DNA from: Chloroflexota bacterium
Lineage (GTDB): Bacteria > Chloroflexota > Dehalococcoidia > DSGV01
Reading direction: 5' to 3'
Length of the DNA stretch: 64,000 nucleotides
Assembly: GCA_021787985.1 (NCBI GenBank)
Contig: JAJYLG010000005.1
Coordinates: 29,270-93,269 of the forward strand
The notes under the pieces are model-generated. The model did not search any database and was not told the DNA's origin. It was given only the letters and a program-made list of their open reading frames with translations. Position 1 is the first letter of the stretch. Every line of letters begins with the position of its first letter. A program made the translations under genes and the position numbers. Of this stretch, positions 9,556 through 18,875 are shown one piece after another.

Positions 9556-11013
9556 ATGGCGATAGCCGACGACACGGCCGTTCCTGTCGTCCGGTACACC
9601 GTCACTGTTCGCGTTGAGATCGCCAACCGCCCGGGAATGCTGGGCCGCGTCGCCACCGCGATCGGCGAGCTGGGCGGCGACATCGGCGCCGTGGACCTTG
9701 TCGACCGCGGTGGCCGCGCCGTAGTCCGCGACTTCACCGTCTCCGTGCAGGACTCGGAGCACGCGCGCGATCTGGTGGCCGCCCTCAACCGCATCCCCGG
9801 CGTCCGCGTCCGCGCGGCCTCCGACGAGGTGTTCCTCGCCCACCTCGGCGGCAAGATCGAGGTCCACAACCGCATCCCGGTCAAGTCCCGGCGAGACCTC
9901 TCGCTCGTCTACACGCCGGGCGTGGCGCGCGTCTCCCTTGCCTTGGCGCGCGATCCGCACCTGGCACGCATGCTCAGCGTCAAGCGCAACTCGCTCGCCG
10001 TGGTCTCGGACGGGTCAGCCGTCCTCGGCCTCGGCGATATCGGCCCGTACGGCGCCCTCCCCGTCATGGAAGGGAAGGCGATGCTGTTCAAGCAGTTCGG
10101 CCAGATCGACGCCTGGCCGATCGTGCTCGATGTCCACACCCCCGATGAGATCGTGGCGGCAGTGAAAGCGATCGCCCCGGGCTTCGGCGCGATCAACCTG
10201 GAAGACATCGCCGCGCCCAAGTGCTTCGAGGTCGAGCAGCGGCTCATCGAGGAGCTCGACATCCCAGTGATGCACGACGACCAGCACGGCACGGCCATCG
10301 TCGCGCTGGCCGCGACCATCAACGCCCTCCAGGTCGTGGGGAAGAAGCTGGAGGACCTGCGCATCGTCGTGCTCGGCGCCGGGGCCGCCGGCTTCGCCTG
10401 CACGCGCATCCTGCAGCGGGCGGGCGCGCGCGACATCATCGTGCTCGACCGTCACGGCGCGCTCCACCCGGACCGGCCGGCGATCCATGACCGCGGCCCG
10501 AAGGAGTGGCTGGCCACGCACACCAATCCCGGTCACCTGAGCGGCAGCCTGGTCGACGTCCTGCCCGGCGCCGACATGTTCCTCGGCGTGTCTGGGCCCA
10601 ACCTTCTGCCGCCCGAGGCAATCCCAACGATGGCGCGCGACCCGATCGTCTTCGCCCTCGCCAACCCTGACCCGGAGGTAGACCCGCTGGCCGCCGCGAA
10701 GTACGCCACCGTGGTGGCCACCGGCCGCAGTGACTACGCCAACCAGATCAACAACGTGCTCGCGTTCCCAGGCGTCTTCCGCGGCGTCCTGGACGTGGGT
10801 GCGCCGCGCATCAGCGAGGAGATGAAGATCGCCGCCGCGCGGGCACTGGCCGAGGTCGTGCCGCGCCGCGAGCTCGGACCGGATTACATCATCCCCTCGG
10901 TCTTCAACCCGGCGGTCGCGCGCTCGGTGGCGCGCGCCGTCGCACGCCAGGCAGGAAAAGAAGGGCTGGCGCTGCTGCGCCGCGCCCGGAGGGCGACGAT
11001 CCACTACCTGTGA
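9556..11013 (+). CDS. NAD(P)-dependent malic enzyme with N-terminal ACT domain
   Basis: Oxidative decarboxylation of malate to pyruvate and CO2. It has 485 residues. Residues about 13-90 form an ACT domain (NRPGMLGRVATAIGELGGDIG), a ligand-sensing module that suggests allosteric control by a small molecule. The malic enzyme catalytic domain follows, with SLVYTPGVA, the metal site in INLEDIAAPKCFE and VMHDDQHGTA, and a Rossmann motif VVLGAGAAGFA. The C-terminal phosphotransacetylase-like domain found in some bacterial MaeB proteins is absent. Cofactor preference is not decided by what is visible. It has its own promoter and stands upstream of the glycan genes on the same strand, 19 nt before the flippase. 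Confidence 0.92.
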   Translation: MAIADDTAVPVVRYTVTVRVEIANRPGMLGRVATAIGELGGDIGAVDLVDRGGRAVVRDFTVSVQDSEHARDLVAALNRIPGVRVRAASDEVFLAHLGGKIEVHNRIPVKSRRDLSLVYTPGVARVSLALARDPHLARMLSVKRNSLAVVSDGSAVLGLGDIGPYGALPVMEGKAMLFKQFGQIDAWPIVLDVHTPDEIVAAVKAIAPGFGAINLEDIAAPKCFEVEQRLIEELDIPVMHDDQHGTAIVALAATINALQVVGKKLEDLRIVVLGAGAAGFACTRILQRAGARDIIVLDRHGALHPDRPAIHDRGPKEWLATHTNPGHLSGSLVDVLPGADMFLGVSGPNLLPPEAIPTMARDPIVFALANPDPEVDPLAAAKYATVVATGRSDYANQINNVLAFPGVFRGVLDVGAPRISEEMKIAAARALAEVVPRRELGPDYIIPSVFNPAVARSVARAVARQAGKEGLALLRRARRATIHYL

Positions 11014-11032
11014 CCGAGAACCCATCACGGGC

Positions 11033-12331
11033 ATGAACGGCACGGCCGGCCGCGAGGCGACGCTCGGCAGGCGCGCCGCAGCCTGGCGTCGGGTGCGGGC
11101 GCTGCCCCTGCCACTGCGCAATTTCGCGGTGCTGGCGGCGACCCAGGGTTCGGTGCGCGTCCTCTCGTTCGGCCTGGGCGTCTACCTCGCCCGGGTGCTC
11201 GGCGTCGACAACTACGGCCTCTACACCTACGCTTTCGCCTTCGCCAGCTACTTCCTGCTCGTGTCGGACTTCGGGCTGAGCCGTTACGTCGTGCGAGAGG
11301 TCAGCCGTGACCCCACCACCGCCTCTCGCACTGTCCGCCGCGTGGTCGGCACACGCTACGCTCTCGCCTCACTCGCCTTCGCCGTGATGCTCGCCCTCTC
11401 GCTGGCCACCGGCGGTGGGGCGGGCCGCACCGTCGTGGTGTGTGTGGCCGGCCTGGCGCTGCTTCTCGCCCCGCTGTACGGCACCCTGGACGCTTATTTC
11501 AACGCGCGCGAGGCCGGCTACGTCATGGCGGCCGGCCAGGTCATCTCCACTGTGACCGCCGTGGCCAGCGCCGGACTGGCGGCGTCGCTCGGCGCTCCCG
11601 TCGCTGTGATCGCGCTCGCGGTCGCGCTCTCCGCCGCGCCGGCCGTCGTCACGTACGTCCTGCTCGCCCGGCGCGACGGCGTCGCCTGGTGGCCGGTCTT
11701 GGAGCCCAGCGCCTGGCGCGCCGACCTGGCCAGCTCCTTCCCGTTCTTCGTCCTGGGCTTCTTCGCGGTCATCTTCTTCAAGATCGACTCGGTGATGCTG
11801 ACCTGGTACCGCGGCACCGCGGACACGGGCCTGTACGCGGCAGCGTACCGCCTCTTCGAGGGCGTGATGATCCTGCCAGCGGTCATCCTGATCGTCATGT
11901 TCCCACGCTCGGCACGCGCTCATGTCGAGGGCACGCTCCGCCGCACCTATGTGCGCGTCGCGGCGGTGCTCCTCTTGGCGGCCGCGCTGCTGGCGCCGCT
12001 GCTTGCGCTGGCCGCGGACCCGCTCGTGCGTCTGCTGTACGGCAGCGCCTACGCCGATGCGGGCCCACTGCTGCGGGTGCTGGCCATCGCGCTGCCGCTC
12101 GCTTTCATGGACACCGCGAATGCCATCGCGTTGTACGCCCACCAGCGCGTGCGGCTCGCGGCGCTGCTCGCGCCCCTGACCGCCGGCAGCAATATCCTCA
12201 TGAACCTCTACTTCATTCCGCATTACGGACCGATGGGCGCGGCCGTCACGACCGTGCTGTCGGAGGTCGTTTCGGTCGCGATCTTCACGCCGCTCGCCTG
12301 GAGGTGGACAGCATCGTGCGCGTCCTCGTGA
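11033..12331 (+). CDS. polysaccharide flippase (Wzx-like, MOP superfamily)
   Basis: A 432-residue integral membrane protein with about 12 hydrophobic helices and the polysaccharide-synthase family opening (LRNFAVLAATQGSVRVLSFGLGVYLARVLG, read in parts across residues 25-54). It is expected to flip lipid-linked oligosaccharides across the cytoplasmic membrane. It leads the plus-strand arm of the glycan cluster and overlaps the next glycosyltransferase by 16 nt. The family call is firm; the substrate is unknown. Confidence 0.88.
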   Translation: MNGTAGREATLGRRAAAWRRVRALPLPLRNFAVLAATQGSVRVLSFGLGVYLARVLGVDNYGLYTYAFAFASYFLLVSDFGLSRYVVREVSRDPTTASRTVRRVVGTRYALASLAFAVMLALSLATGGGAGRTVVVCVAGLALLLAPLYGTLDAYFNAREAGYVMAAGQVISTVTAVASAGLAASLGAPVAVIALAVALSAAPAVVTYVLLARRDGVAWWPVLEPSAWRADLASSFPFFVLGFFAVIFFKIDSVMLTWYRGTADTGLYAAAYRLFEGVMILPAVILIVMFPRSARAHVEGTLRRTYVRVAAVLLLAAALLAPLLALAADPLVRLLYGSAYADAGPLLRVLAIALPLAFMDTANAIALYAHQRVRLAALLAPLTAGSNILMNLYFIPHYGPMGAAVTTVLSEVVSVAIFTPLAWRWTASCASS

Positions 12332-13614
12332 TCAGCCGCGGGCCGGCCGGCAGCCGACGCTCCGCGCCGGGCATCCGCGCACGGGCGATGGCCCGGGTGC
12401 TGGCAGAACAGCTCCCGGGCATCGAGGTCACCCTGGCGGTGCCAGACCATCCGGACCTGCCGGACGGCCCCTACTTCACCGAGCGAGCCGTGGGCGCCCG
12501 CCTGAGTGACCTGGCTCGCCGTCAGGACGTGGTCATCTCCATGGGGCTGCCGCTGGTCGCGCTGCCGGCCGCGCTCTCGTCGCACTTCGTGCTCGATTAC
12601 TTCGCCAACTTCTACGTCGAGTGGATGCTGGGGACCGGCCGCGCGCCGGCCGGCCTGCGACGCCGCGCGCGGCGCGACGGCGACCGCTGGTACCTCAACC
12701 TTCAGCTCACGCTGGCCGACTACATCCTGTGCGCCACCGAGTCCCAGCGCGATGCCTACCTCGGCGCCCTGGCCGGCCTGGGGCTCATCTACCCGGACTC
12801 GTTCCGGCGCGATCACTCCCTCCGCGCACTCATCGATGTGGCGCCCCACGGCGTCCGGTTCGAGCCATCGCCGACCCGTGACCGGAGCTGGTTGCAGCAG
12901 CGGATCCCGGGGCTGTCCGACGACGAGCCGGTGCTGCTCTGGAACTCGGGCATCGTCGAGTGGTACGACCCGCGCACTGCCATCCGGGCCACGGGCCTGC
13001 TCCGCGCGGAGGGCATCCCCGCGCACCTGGTCTTTGTGGGCGGACCCTACCCGGGCGGAGACAACACCGGCGCCCGCGAGCACCGCGCGGCAGCACGGTA
13101 CGCGGACGAGCTGGGGCTGCTCGATACGGCGGTCCACTTCCTGGACGGCTGGCTGCCCTACCGTGAGGTCCCGCAGGTACTGGCCGGCGCCGATCTGGCC
13201 GTCTGCACCTGGCGGCGCACCCTCGAGGCTCGCTACGCCCTGCGCACGCGCTACCTGGACCTCCTCTGGGCGCGCGTCCCCCTGATCGCCACCGCGGGTG
13301 ACCCGTTCGGCGACCTGATGGCCTCGCGTGGGGCGCTCGCGCCGGTCCCCGAGGACGACGCCACCGCGGTCGCCCGCGCGTGCGCCGCGCTGCTGGCGGA
13401 CCGCGAGCGGCGCGCGGCCGTCACGACCGCCATGGCGACGCTCGCCGACGAGCTGCGCTGGGAGCGCACGCTGGCGCCGCTCGTCCGCCACCTGAGCGCC
13501 GGCGCGCGGCCAACCGCCATGCCGAAACACCTGCGACTGCCGGGTATGGCCGCTCGCCTGACCGGCACGCTCGCCTGGCGGGCGGTCGATGCGGTAGGGC
13601 GGTGGCAGGGGTGA
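12316..13614 (+). CDS. GT-B-type glycosyltransferase, first of a tandem paralogous pair
   Basis: A 432-residue cytoplasmic glycosyltransferase with two Rossmann-like halves. Near the N-terminus is RRSAPGIR (16-21 for SAPGIR), which recurs in the next gene. The C-terminal nucleotide-sugar half opens with WNSGIVEWYDP near residue 208. Initiation is assigned to the GTG at 12316, inside the end of the flippase gene; a GTG at 12304 is in frame and also possible. The overlap suggests translational coupling. Similarity is to GT4-like enzymes; donor and acceptor are not identifiable. Confidence 0.8.
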   Translation: MRVLVISRGPAGSRRSAPGIRARAMARVLAEQLPGIEVTLAVPDHPDLPDGPYFTERAVGARLSDLARRQDVVISMGLPLVALPAALSSHFVLDYFANFYVEWMLGTGRAPAGLRRRARRDGDRWYLNLQLTLADYILCATESQRDAYLGALAGLGLIYPDSFRRDHSLRALIDVAPHGVRFEPSPTRDRSWLQQRIPGLSDDEPVLLWNSGIVEWYDPRTAIRATGLLRAEGIPAHLVFVGGPYPGGDNTGAREHRAAARYADELGLLDTAVHFLDGWLPYREVPQVLAGADLAVCTWRRTLEARYALRTRYLDLLWARVPLIATAGDPFGDLMASRGALAPVPEDDATAVARACAALLADRERRAAVTTAMATLADELRWERTLAPLVRHLSAGARPTAMPKHLRLPGMAARLTGTLAWRAVDAVGRWQG

Positions 13615-14969
13615 GCCGTCGCATCGTCGTGATGGCGCGAGTCCCGGTCAACCGCCGCATGTCCGCGCCCGGAATCCGGGCCGTCCACCTGGCACGCGAG
13701 CTGGCGCGCGGCATCCCTGACGCCGCGGTCGAGCTGGCGGTGCCTGACGAGACGGACATCGAGGTCCCGGACGTGGCCGTGCGCGCCTACCCGCGCTGGA
13801 CGGGGCCGATGCGGATCGTCCAGGGCGCGGAGACGGTGGTCACGCCGGGCCTGCCACCGACGGCCGTCCCGGGGCTGGGCGGCACGCGGCTGGTCGTCGA
13901 CCTGTTCACGTTCTTCCTGGTGGAGCATCTGGCCTGGACCGTCCGCATGCGCAGGCCACCGCAGCGGTGGGCCGCGGCGGCGGTCGACGCGCGCTACTAC
14001 AACTACCAGGTCGCGGCCGCCGACCTGGTGCTCTGCTCCAACGAGCGCCAGCGCGACCTGTGGATCGGGACGATGCTGGCGGCCGGCGCGGTCACACCCG
14101 ACGAGGTGCGCGCCGACCCCCACCTGGCGCGCCGGATCGCCGTCGTGCCCTTTGGCGCACGGCCCGAGCCTCCGATCCATGACGGCCGCATGCGAGTCAA
14201 GGGTGTCCACCCAGGCGTTGCCCACAATGATCTGCTCGTCGTCTGGAATGGCGGCATCCTCAACTGGTACGACCCGCTGAGCCTGCTACGCGCCTGGGAG
14301 CGGGTGGTGGCAGCCGTACCCAACGCGCGCCTGTGGTTCATGGGCGTCCGCTACCCATACCGCGGCTTCTCCGAAGGCGACATGCTCGACCGGGCGGTCG
14401 CTCTCGCCGAGCAGCTCAATCTGCGCGAACGTTCGGTGTTCTTCAACTTCGGTTGGCTGGACTACGAAGAGGCGGGCCAACTGATGCTCGAGGCCGACCT
14501 GGCCGTCTCCACCTACTTCGACTCGCTCGAGACGCGGCTGTCGTACCGCACGCGCCTGACCGACTGCGTCTGGGCGGGTCTGCCATTCGTCTGCACCGCC
14601 GGGGACGTGCTGGGCGACGAGGCGGCAGCCCGCGGCATGGCCGCAACCGTGCCAGCCGGCGATGTGGACGCGCTCACCGCGACCCTCGTGCACCTGCTGC
14701 AAGACGCCGGCGCCCGAACCCGCCTGCGCGCCGCGCTCGAGGCGCACCGCGCCGAGTACTCATGGCGGCAGGCGGCCGCGCCACTGGTGGACTACTGCCG
14801 CCGGCCGCCGGCCGGCCCGCCACGCCGCGGCGGCGCGCCGCTCGACCTGGCCCGCAACGCGGCCACCTACATCGCCGCGCGAGGCGTCCAGCAACTGCTC
14901 CAGCCGGAGCGCTGGTTCCGGCGCACGGTCGACGAACCGGGAAGGACGGTGACACCATCACAGCCGTGA
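13611..14969 (+). CDS. GT-B-type glycosyltransferase, second of the tandem pair
   Basis: A 452-residue paralogue of the preceding gene. It has the same opening architecture with MSAPGIR (SAPGIR at 18-23), the same WNGGILNWYDP motif near residue 210, and the same order of conserved blocks, for example YLDLLWARVP in the first copy and LTDCVWAGLP here. The GTG at 13611 overlaps the previous stop by 4 nt (GTGA), and its own stop overlaps the following GTG. This indicates a local duplication followed by divergence, giving enzymes that probably add successive sugars. Confidence 0.8.
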   Translation: MSRRIVVMARVPVNRRMSAPGIRAVHLARELARGIPDAAVELAVPDETDIEVPDVAVRAYPRWTGPMRIVQGAETVVTPGLPPTAVPGLGGTRLVVDLFTFFLVEHLAWTVRMRRPPQRWAAAAVDARYYNYQVAAADLVLCSNERQRDLWIGTMLAAGAVTPDEVRADPHLARRIAVVPFGARPEPPIHDGRMRVKGVHPGVAHNDLLVVWNGGILNWYDPLSLLRAWERVVAAVPNARLWFMGVRYPYRGFSEGDMLDRAVALAEQLNLRERSVFFNFGWLDYEEAGQLMLEADLAVSTYFDSLETRLSYRTRLTDCVWAGLPFVCTAGDVLGDEAAARGMAATVPAGDVDALTATLVHLLQDAGARTRLRAALEAHRAEYSWRQAAAPLVDYCRRPPAGPPRRGGAPLDLARNAATYIAARGVQQLLQPERWFRRTVDEPGRTVTPSQP

Positions 14970-16153
14970 CGCTGACGGCTTCCGCGCTCGCGGGCGGTCC
15001 GCCGCTGTTCCTCCTGACGGCCGGTCTGTCCCACACGATCGCCTCGACCATAGCCGCGGCGGGTGCCGTCGCTTTCGCGGCAACGCTGCTGGTTACCCTC
15101 CTCGCCCGTTTCGACCTGGTGCTCCGGCTGCGGCGTCCGTCGCGGCCCGGTCGCCAGCGCGGGGAGGAACAGCCCCGGGTCGGAGGGCTGGCCGTCCTCT
15201 GTGGCTTCAGCGCGGCCATCCTGCTGGTGTCCGGATTCAGTCACACGGCCGAGCAGTTGCTGGCGCCGCACTGGCGCCCGCTCGGGATGCTCACCCTGGC
15301 CGGTCTCGTGGTCTTCGGCGTCGGCCTGTGGGATGACGCGCGCGAGCTCGGCTACCTGCCGAAGCTGCTCGCGCTGCTGCTCGGAGCGGGGCTCGTCTTC
15401 GCCGCGGGCTTTCGCTTTGGCGAGCTGCCGATGCCGTGGGGCGCCTGGCGTCTTGGGCTGCTCGACGGGCCGCTGACGGTCCTCTGGCTGCTGCTGCTCG
15501 CCAATGCTATCAACCTCATCGACGGCAAGGATGGCGTGGCCACGGGCATCGCCTTCTTCGCCTCCGGGTCGCTGGCGATCATCGCCTTCGACCTCCGGCA
15601 TCCGCTCGTCTCGCTGCTCTACGCCGCGCTGGCGGGAGCAGCCCTTGGCTTTCTCCCCTTCAACCTGCCGACCGCGCGGCGTTACCTGGGCGACTCGGGA
15701 GCGCTGCTGCTGGGCTTCCTCATCGGCGCGCTCTCTCTCGCCGGGTTCATCGACGGGACAGGCCGTATCCCGGCCACGCTGCCGGCGATCGCGCTCGGCT
15801 TCCCCATCTTGGAGACGATCCTCGCCTTGGCGCGCCGGCTGCTCGATCTGCGCCACCCCTTCCACTACGACCGCGACCACATCCACGATCGGCTCGAGCG
15901 CGCGGGCCTGGGGCCGGTCGCCCTGGTGGTGGCGACCTACGTCGGCGGCGGCGCGTTCGCCGCCGCGGCGCTCGCCGTCCACTTCGCACGCAATACGCTC
16001 TGGGCATCGTTGAGCTTCACGGCGGTGGTCGCCGCCGCCATCGCGGCGCTGGTGTGGCTGGGCTACGCCACCACGCTGTGGGAGAGCCGCCTGCTGAGCC
16101 TCGTGCGTCGCCGCCTCGGGCTGCCACGCGCGTCACGACCGGCCGGTCGCTGA
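14966..16153 (+). CDS. WecA/MraY-like polyprenyl-phosphate sugar-1-phosphate transferase
   Basis: A 395-residue polytopic membrane enzyme that loads a sugar-1-phosphate onto undecaprenyl phosphate to start glycan assembly. Visible motifs are RVGGLAVL, LWDDARELG (metal-binding DD), NAINLIDGKDGVATG (near residue 180), LGDSGALLLGF, and the cytosolic YDRDHIHDRL loop replacing the HHH motif region. About ten helices. The GTG at 14966 overlaps the previous stop by 4 nt. It closes the plus-strand arm; the convergent minus arm ends 12 bp further on. Confidence 0.87.
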   Translation: MTLTASALAGGPPLFLLTAGLSHTIASTIAAAGAVAFAATLLVTLLARFDLVLRLRRPSRPGRQRGEEQPRVGGLAVLCGFSAAILLVSGFSHTAEQLLAPHWRPLGMLTLAGLVVFGVGLWDDARELGYLPKLLALLLGAGLVFAAGFRFGELPMPWGAWRLGLLDGPLTVLWLLLLANAINLIDGKDGVATGIAFFASGSLAIIAFDLRHPLVSLLYAALAGAALGFLPFNLPTARRYLGDSGALLLGFLIGALSLAGFIDGTGRIPATLPAIALGFPILETILALARRLLDLRHPFHYDRDHIHDRLERAGLGPVALVVATYVGGGAFAAAALAVHFARNTLWASLSFTAVVAAAIAALVWLGYATTLWESRLLSLVRRRLGLPRASRPAGR

Positions 16154-16165
16154 CGACCCCGCGCC

Positions 16166-17101
16166 TCAACCGGCCCGCCGCCCCCGACCGCGCCTGCCTG
16201 GTCGGCAGACAGGCCGGGCCAGGCCCGGGGCACGTCGACCGACGAGCCTCCTCGCCTCGTGCGCGGCCAGGTGCCAGCCGCAGCGTGCTGCGATGCCGGC
16301 GGCGGTCGCCACGTCGAGCAGCCTTCCGCCGCGCTGCCAGCGGAGGTAGTAGCGCCACATCCCGCGGTGACGCGCGATGATCACGCGTCGCGGCAACGAA
16401 CGCGAGCTCGCGCCGATGCGGTGACGGACCACTGCCTGCGGCGCGTAGCGCACCCGCCAGCCGGCCGACCACGCCCGCCGGCACAAGTCCACATCCTCGA
16501 TGCTGAAGAAGTAGCCCTCGTCCAACAGCCCGATCGTCTCCAGCATCCCGCGCCGTACCAGCATCGCCGCGCCGCTTACCCAGTCCACGTCGCGCTCGGA
16601 GCGGTGGTCGAAGTCGAACATCAGGTAGTGCGACGACAGGCGGTTGGCGGGCACCAGGCGCGTGAAGAGCGAGTACCGGTTGAAGGCGACCGTCCAGTGA
16701 CCGGGAAACCGGCGGCACGAGTACTGCAGCGTGCCGTCCGGGTCCTCGATGCGCGGGGCCGCGATGCCCACGTCCGGCTCGCGCTCCAGCAACCGGACCA
16801 GCGGCGCGACGACCGCGCCGACCGCGCGCGCGTCCGGGTTGAGCAGCAGCACGGCGTCACCGCCGGCCGCACGAATGCCCGCGTTCGCGCCGGCGGCGAA
16901 GCCGTCGTTGCGGGCGCGCCGCACCCAGACTACGCCCGGGAAGCGGGCGCGCAGGGCGTCGGCCGCCGGCGCCGCGCTGGCGTTATCAACCACGACCACG
17001 CGCTCGATCGCCGCCAGGTCGCCGCTCTCCTCGAGCGAGCGCAAGCAGCCGTCGACCTCGTCCCAGCAGTTGTAAGCGACCACCACCAGCGAGGCTTTCA
17101 C
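16166..17101 (-). CDS. family 2 glycosyltransferase, rhamnosyltransferase-like
   Basis: A 311-residue GT-A enzyme. The N-terminal VKASLVVVAYN strand, VVVDNAS, RNDGFAAGANAG and LLLNPDA (the DXD-equivalent region) are typical of WbbL-type rhamnosyltransferases, as is IEDVDLCRRAW further on. The GTG at 17101 overlaps the upstream methyltransferase stop by 4 nt; a longer frame running to 17317 would have to read through that gene. Last gene of the minus arm. The presence of RmlA and RmlB upstream makes a dTDP-6-deoxyhexose donor plausible. Confidence 0.82.
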   Translation of the reverse strand: MKASLVVVAYNCWDEVDGCLRSLEESGDLAAIERVVVVDNASAAPAADALRARFPGVVWVRRARNDGFAAGANAGIRAAGGDAVLLLNPDARAVGAVVAPLVRLLEREPDVGIAAPRIEDPDGTLQYSCRRFPGHWTVAFNRYSLFTRLVPANRLSSHYLMFDFDHRSERDVDWVSGAAMLVRRGMLETIGLLDEGYFFSIEDVDLCRRAWSAGWRVRYAPQAVVRHRIGASSRSLPRRVIIARHRGMWRYYLRWQRGGRLLDVATAAGIAARCGWHLAAHEARRLVGRRAPGLARPVCRPGRRGRGRRAG

Positions 17102-17733
17102 CGCAGTCGTTTCACCGCCACGAGCTGGAAGCACCACCCGGGCCGCGCTGCCGTGACGAGCTGGCTCAGCTCGGCGACCGCCTCGCCCAGGAACGCCGGC
17201 CTGACTACCGGCTCCGCGTACTCTCGGCGAAGCGACCGCCAGCCTTTGCTCCCGCTCACGCGGTAGCCCAGCGCCTGCAAGTCTGCCGCGGTCCAGCCGG
17301 AAAGGTGCTCCTGCCACGGGTTGCCGTCCCGCGGCCGTTGCGGAAGAAAGCCGTTGGGCGTCACCACCACCGACGCCCGCCGTGCGACGCGCTCCAGCTC
17401 GGCGATGAGCCGCAGACCGTCCTCTCGCGACACGTGCTCGATGACGTGCGAGGCCACCGCGCCATCGACGCTTCGGTCGGCAAGCGGCAGGCGCAGCGCG
17501 TCCCCCACCAGGAACGCACCCGGCCAGCCCGCCCGCGTCAGCATCCGCCCGAGTGGAGCATGCCGGTCGAGCCCGATCACACGCGCCCTGGGAAGGGCGA
17601 GCCGCAGGGGCGATCGGGTACCGCAGCCCACGTCGGCGACCGTGGCGCAGCCGGCGAGCGCCCGGCGCAGCGCCGCGTGCGGGCTCAGCGGCCAGTGGAC
17701 GTACAGCGGACGCAGCGCCGACTTCACGCTCAC
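17098..17733 (-). CDS. class I SAM-dependent methyltransferase
   Basis: A 211-residue Rossmann methyltransferase with the SAM motif VADVGCGTRSPLRLALP near residues 32-48 and ASHVIEHVSREDGLRL (post-II motif). The GTG start (17733) and the stop both overlap neighbouring genes by 4 nt, placing it inside the glycan operon. It probably methylates a glycan or lipid-linked intermediate, but the acceptor is unknown. Confidence 0.8.
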   Translation of the reverse strand: MSVKSALRPLYVHWPLSPHAALRRALAGCATVADVGCGTRSPLRLALPRARVIGLDRHAPLGRMLTRAGWPGAFLVGDALRLPLADRSVDGAVASHVIEHVSREDGLRLIAELERVARRASVVVTPNGFLPQRPRDGNPWQEHLSGWTAADLQALGYRVSGSKGWRSLRREYAEPVVRPAFLGEAVAELSQLVTAARPGWCFQLVAVKRLR

Positions 17734-18875
17734 CGGCGTACCGCCTGCCGTGCCAGAGCCCGCTCGTACACTTCGGCCGTCCGTTCCGCCGCGACCCGCC
17801 AGGTGAACGCCGCCGCCCGCCTCAGACCGCGCTCCCGCAGCGTCGCCGCGAGCACGGGATCGACGAGCACGCGTTCCACCGCGTCGGCAATCGCTCGCAC
17901 GTCCGTCGGCGGGACGAGCAGCGCGGCGTCTCCGAGCACCTCAGGGTGGGCGCCCGTGTCCGAAGCGACGACCGGCGCGCCGCATGCCATCGCTTCCAGC
18001 GGCGGCAGGCCGAATCCCTCGTAGAGCGCGGGGTTGACGAAGCAGGCCGCACCGCCGAGCAGCGGCGACACCAGCTCGTCCGGCACGTAGCCCGGCCAGC
18101 GGACCCTGCCGGCGATGCCGAGCTGGCCACCGAGCGCCTCTACCCCGCCATTGCCCCAGCCCGCGCCGCCGGCGAGCACCAGATCGAGGTCGTGACCACG
18201 GCGCACCAGCTCGCCGAAGGCCCGCAGCAGCGTCGGCAGGTTCTTCCCGGGCTCGATCGTGGCCATGTTGCACAGATAACGCCGCTCGAGCCGGAGCCGT
18301 GCCCGCACGGCCTCCACCTCGTCGGCAGCCGGGATGCCCAGGTGGGGCGCCACGCCATTGTGCACCACCACCACGCGCTCCTCGGCCAGACCGACGAGCG
18401 CGACGATATCGCGTTTCGCGGTCTCGCTGACGGTGATCACGAGGTCAGCCCGCCGTGCCGCCCGTGGGGCGACAAAGCGGTAGTAGGCCGCGCGCGCGCG
18501 CCCGTAGCGGCCGGGCATCCGGAGGAAGGTCACATCGTGGAGCGTCAGGACGCGCCGCGCCGGGACCGGCGCCAGCGGCGCAGTGTCCACCGGCGAGTGG
18601 AGGACGTCGACGCGCTGGGTGCCCGCCAGCACGGGGAGCCGTAGGTGTTCCCAGGCGATGCGCAGCGGCCGCGTCGGCAACGCGATGCGCACGACGCGGT
18701 GACCGGCCGCGGTGTCGACGTCGAGCTCGGTCTCGCGCCGCGCGGCCACCACCAGCCGCGGCCCGTCGGGGAGCCGTGACAGCTCGCGCGACAGGTGGTA
18801 GATGTAGTTCGCCCCGCCGCGACGCCGGCGCGGCATCGAGGTCGCATCGAGTAGCACGGCCGGCCGCGCCGTCAT
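17730..18875 (-). CDS. family 4 (GT-B) glycosyltransferase
   Basis: A 381-residue glycosyltransferase. N-terminal half: GGANYIYHLSRELSRL and DVLHSPVDTAPL. C-terminal nucleotide-binding half: IEPGKNLPTLLRAFGEL, WPGYVPDELVSPLLGGA, and the EX7E-type segment YEGFGLPPLEAMACGAPVVASD characteristic of GT4. The ATG at 18875 overlaps the upstream gene's stop. Mannosyl- or glucosyltransferases share these motifs, so the sugar is not assigned. Confidence 0.88.
   Translation of the reverse strand: MTARPAVLLDATSMPRRRRGGANYIYHLSRELSRLPDGPRLVVAARRETELDVDTAAGHRVVRIALPTRPLRIAWEHLRLPVLAGTQRVDVLHSPVDTAPLAPVPARRVLTLHDVTFLRMPGRYGRARAAYYRFVAPRAARRADLVITVSETAKRDIVALVGLAEERVVVVHNGVAPHLGIPAADEVEAVRARLRLERRYLCNMATIEPGKNLPTLLRAFGELVRRGHDLDLVLAGGAGWGNGGVEALGGQLGIAGRVRWPGYVPDELVSPLLGGAACFVNPALYEGFGLPPLEAMACGAPVVASDTGAHPEVLGDAALLVPPTDVRAIADAVERVLVDPVLAATLRERGLRRAAAFTWRVAAERTAEVYERALARQAVRR

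Noticed and set aside
16154..16165. A terminator between the two glycan arms
   Set aside because: Only 12 bp separate the stops and no stem-loop could be found there.
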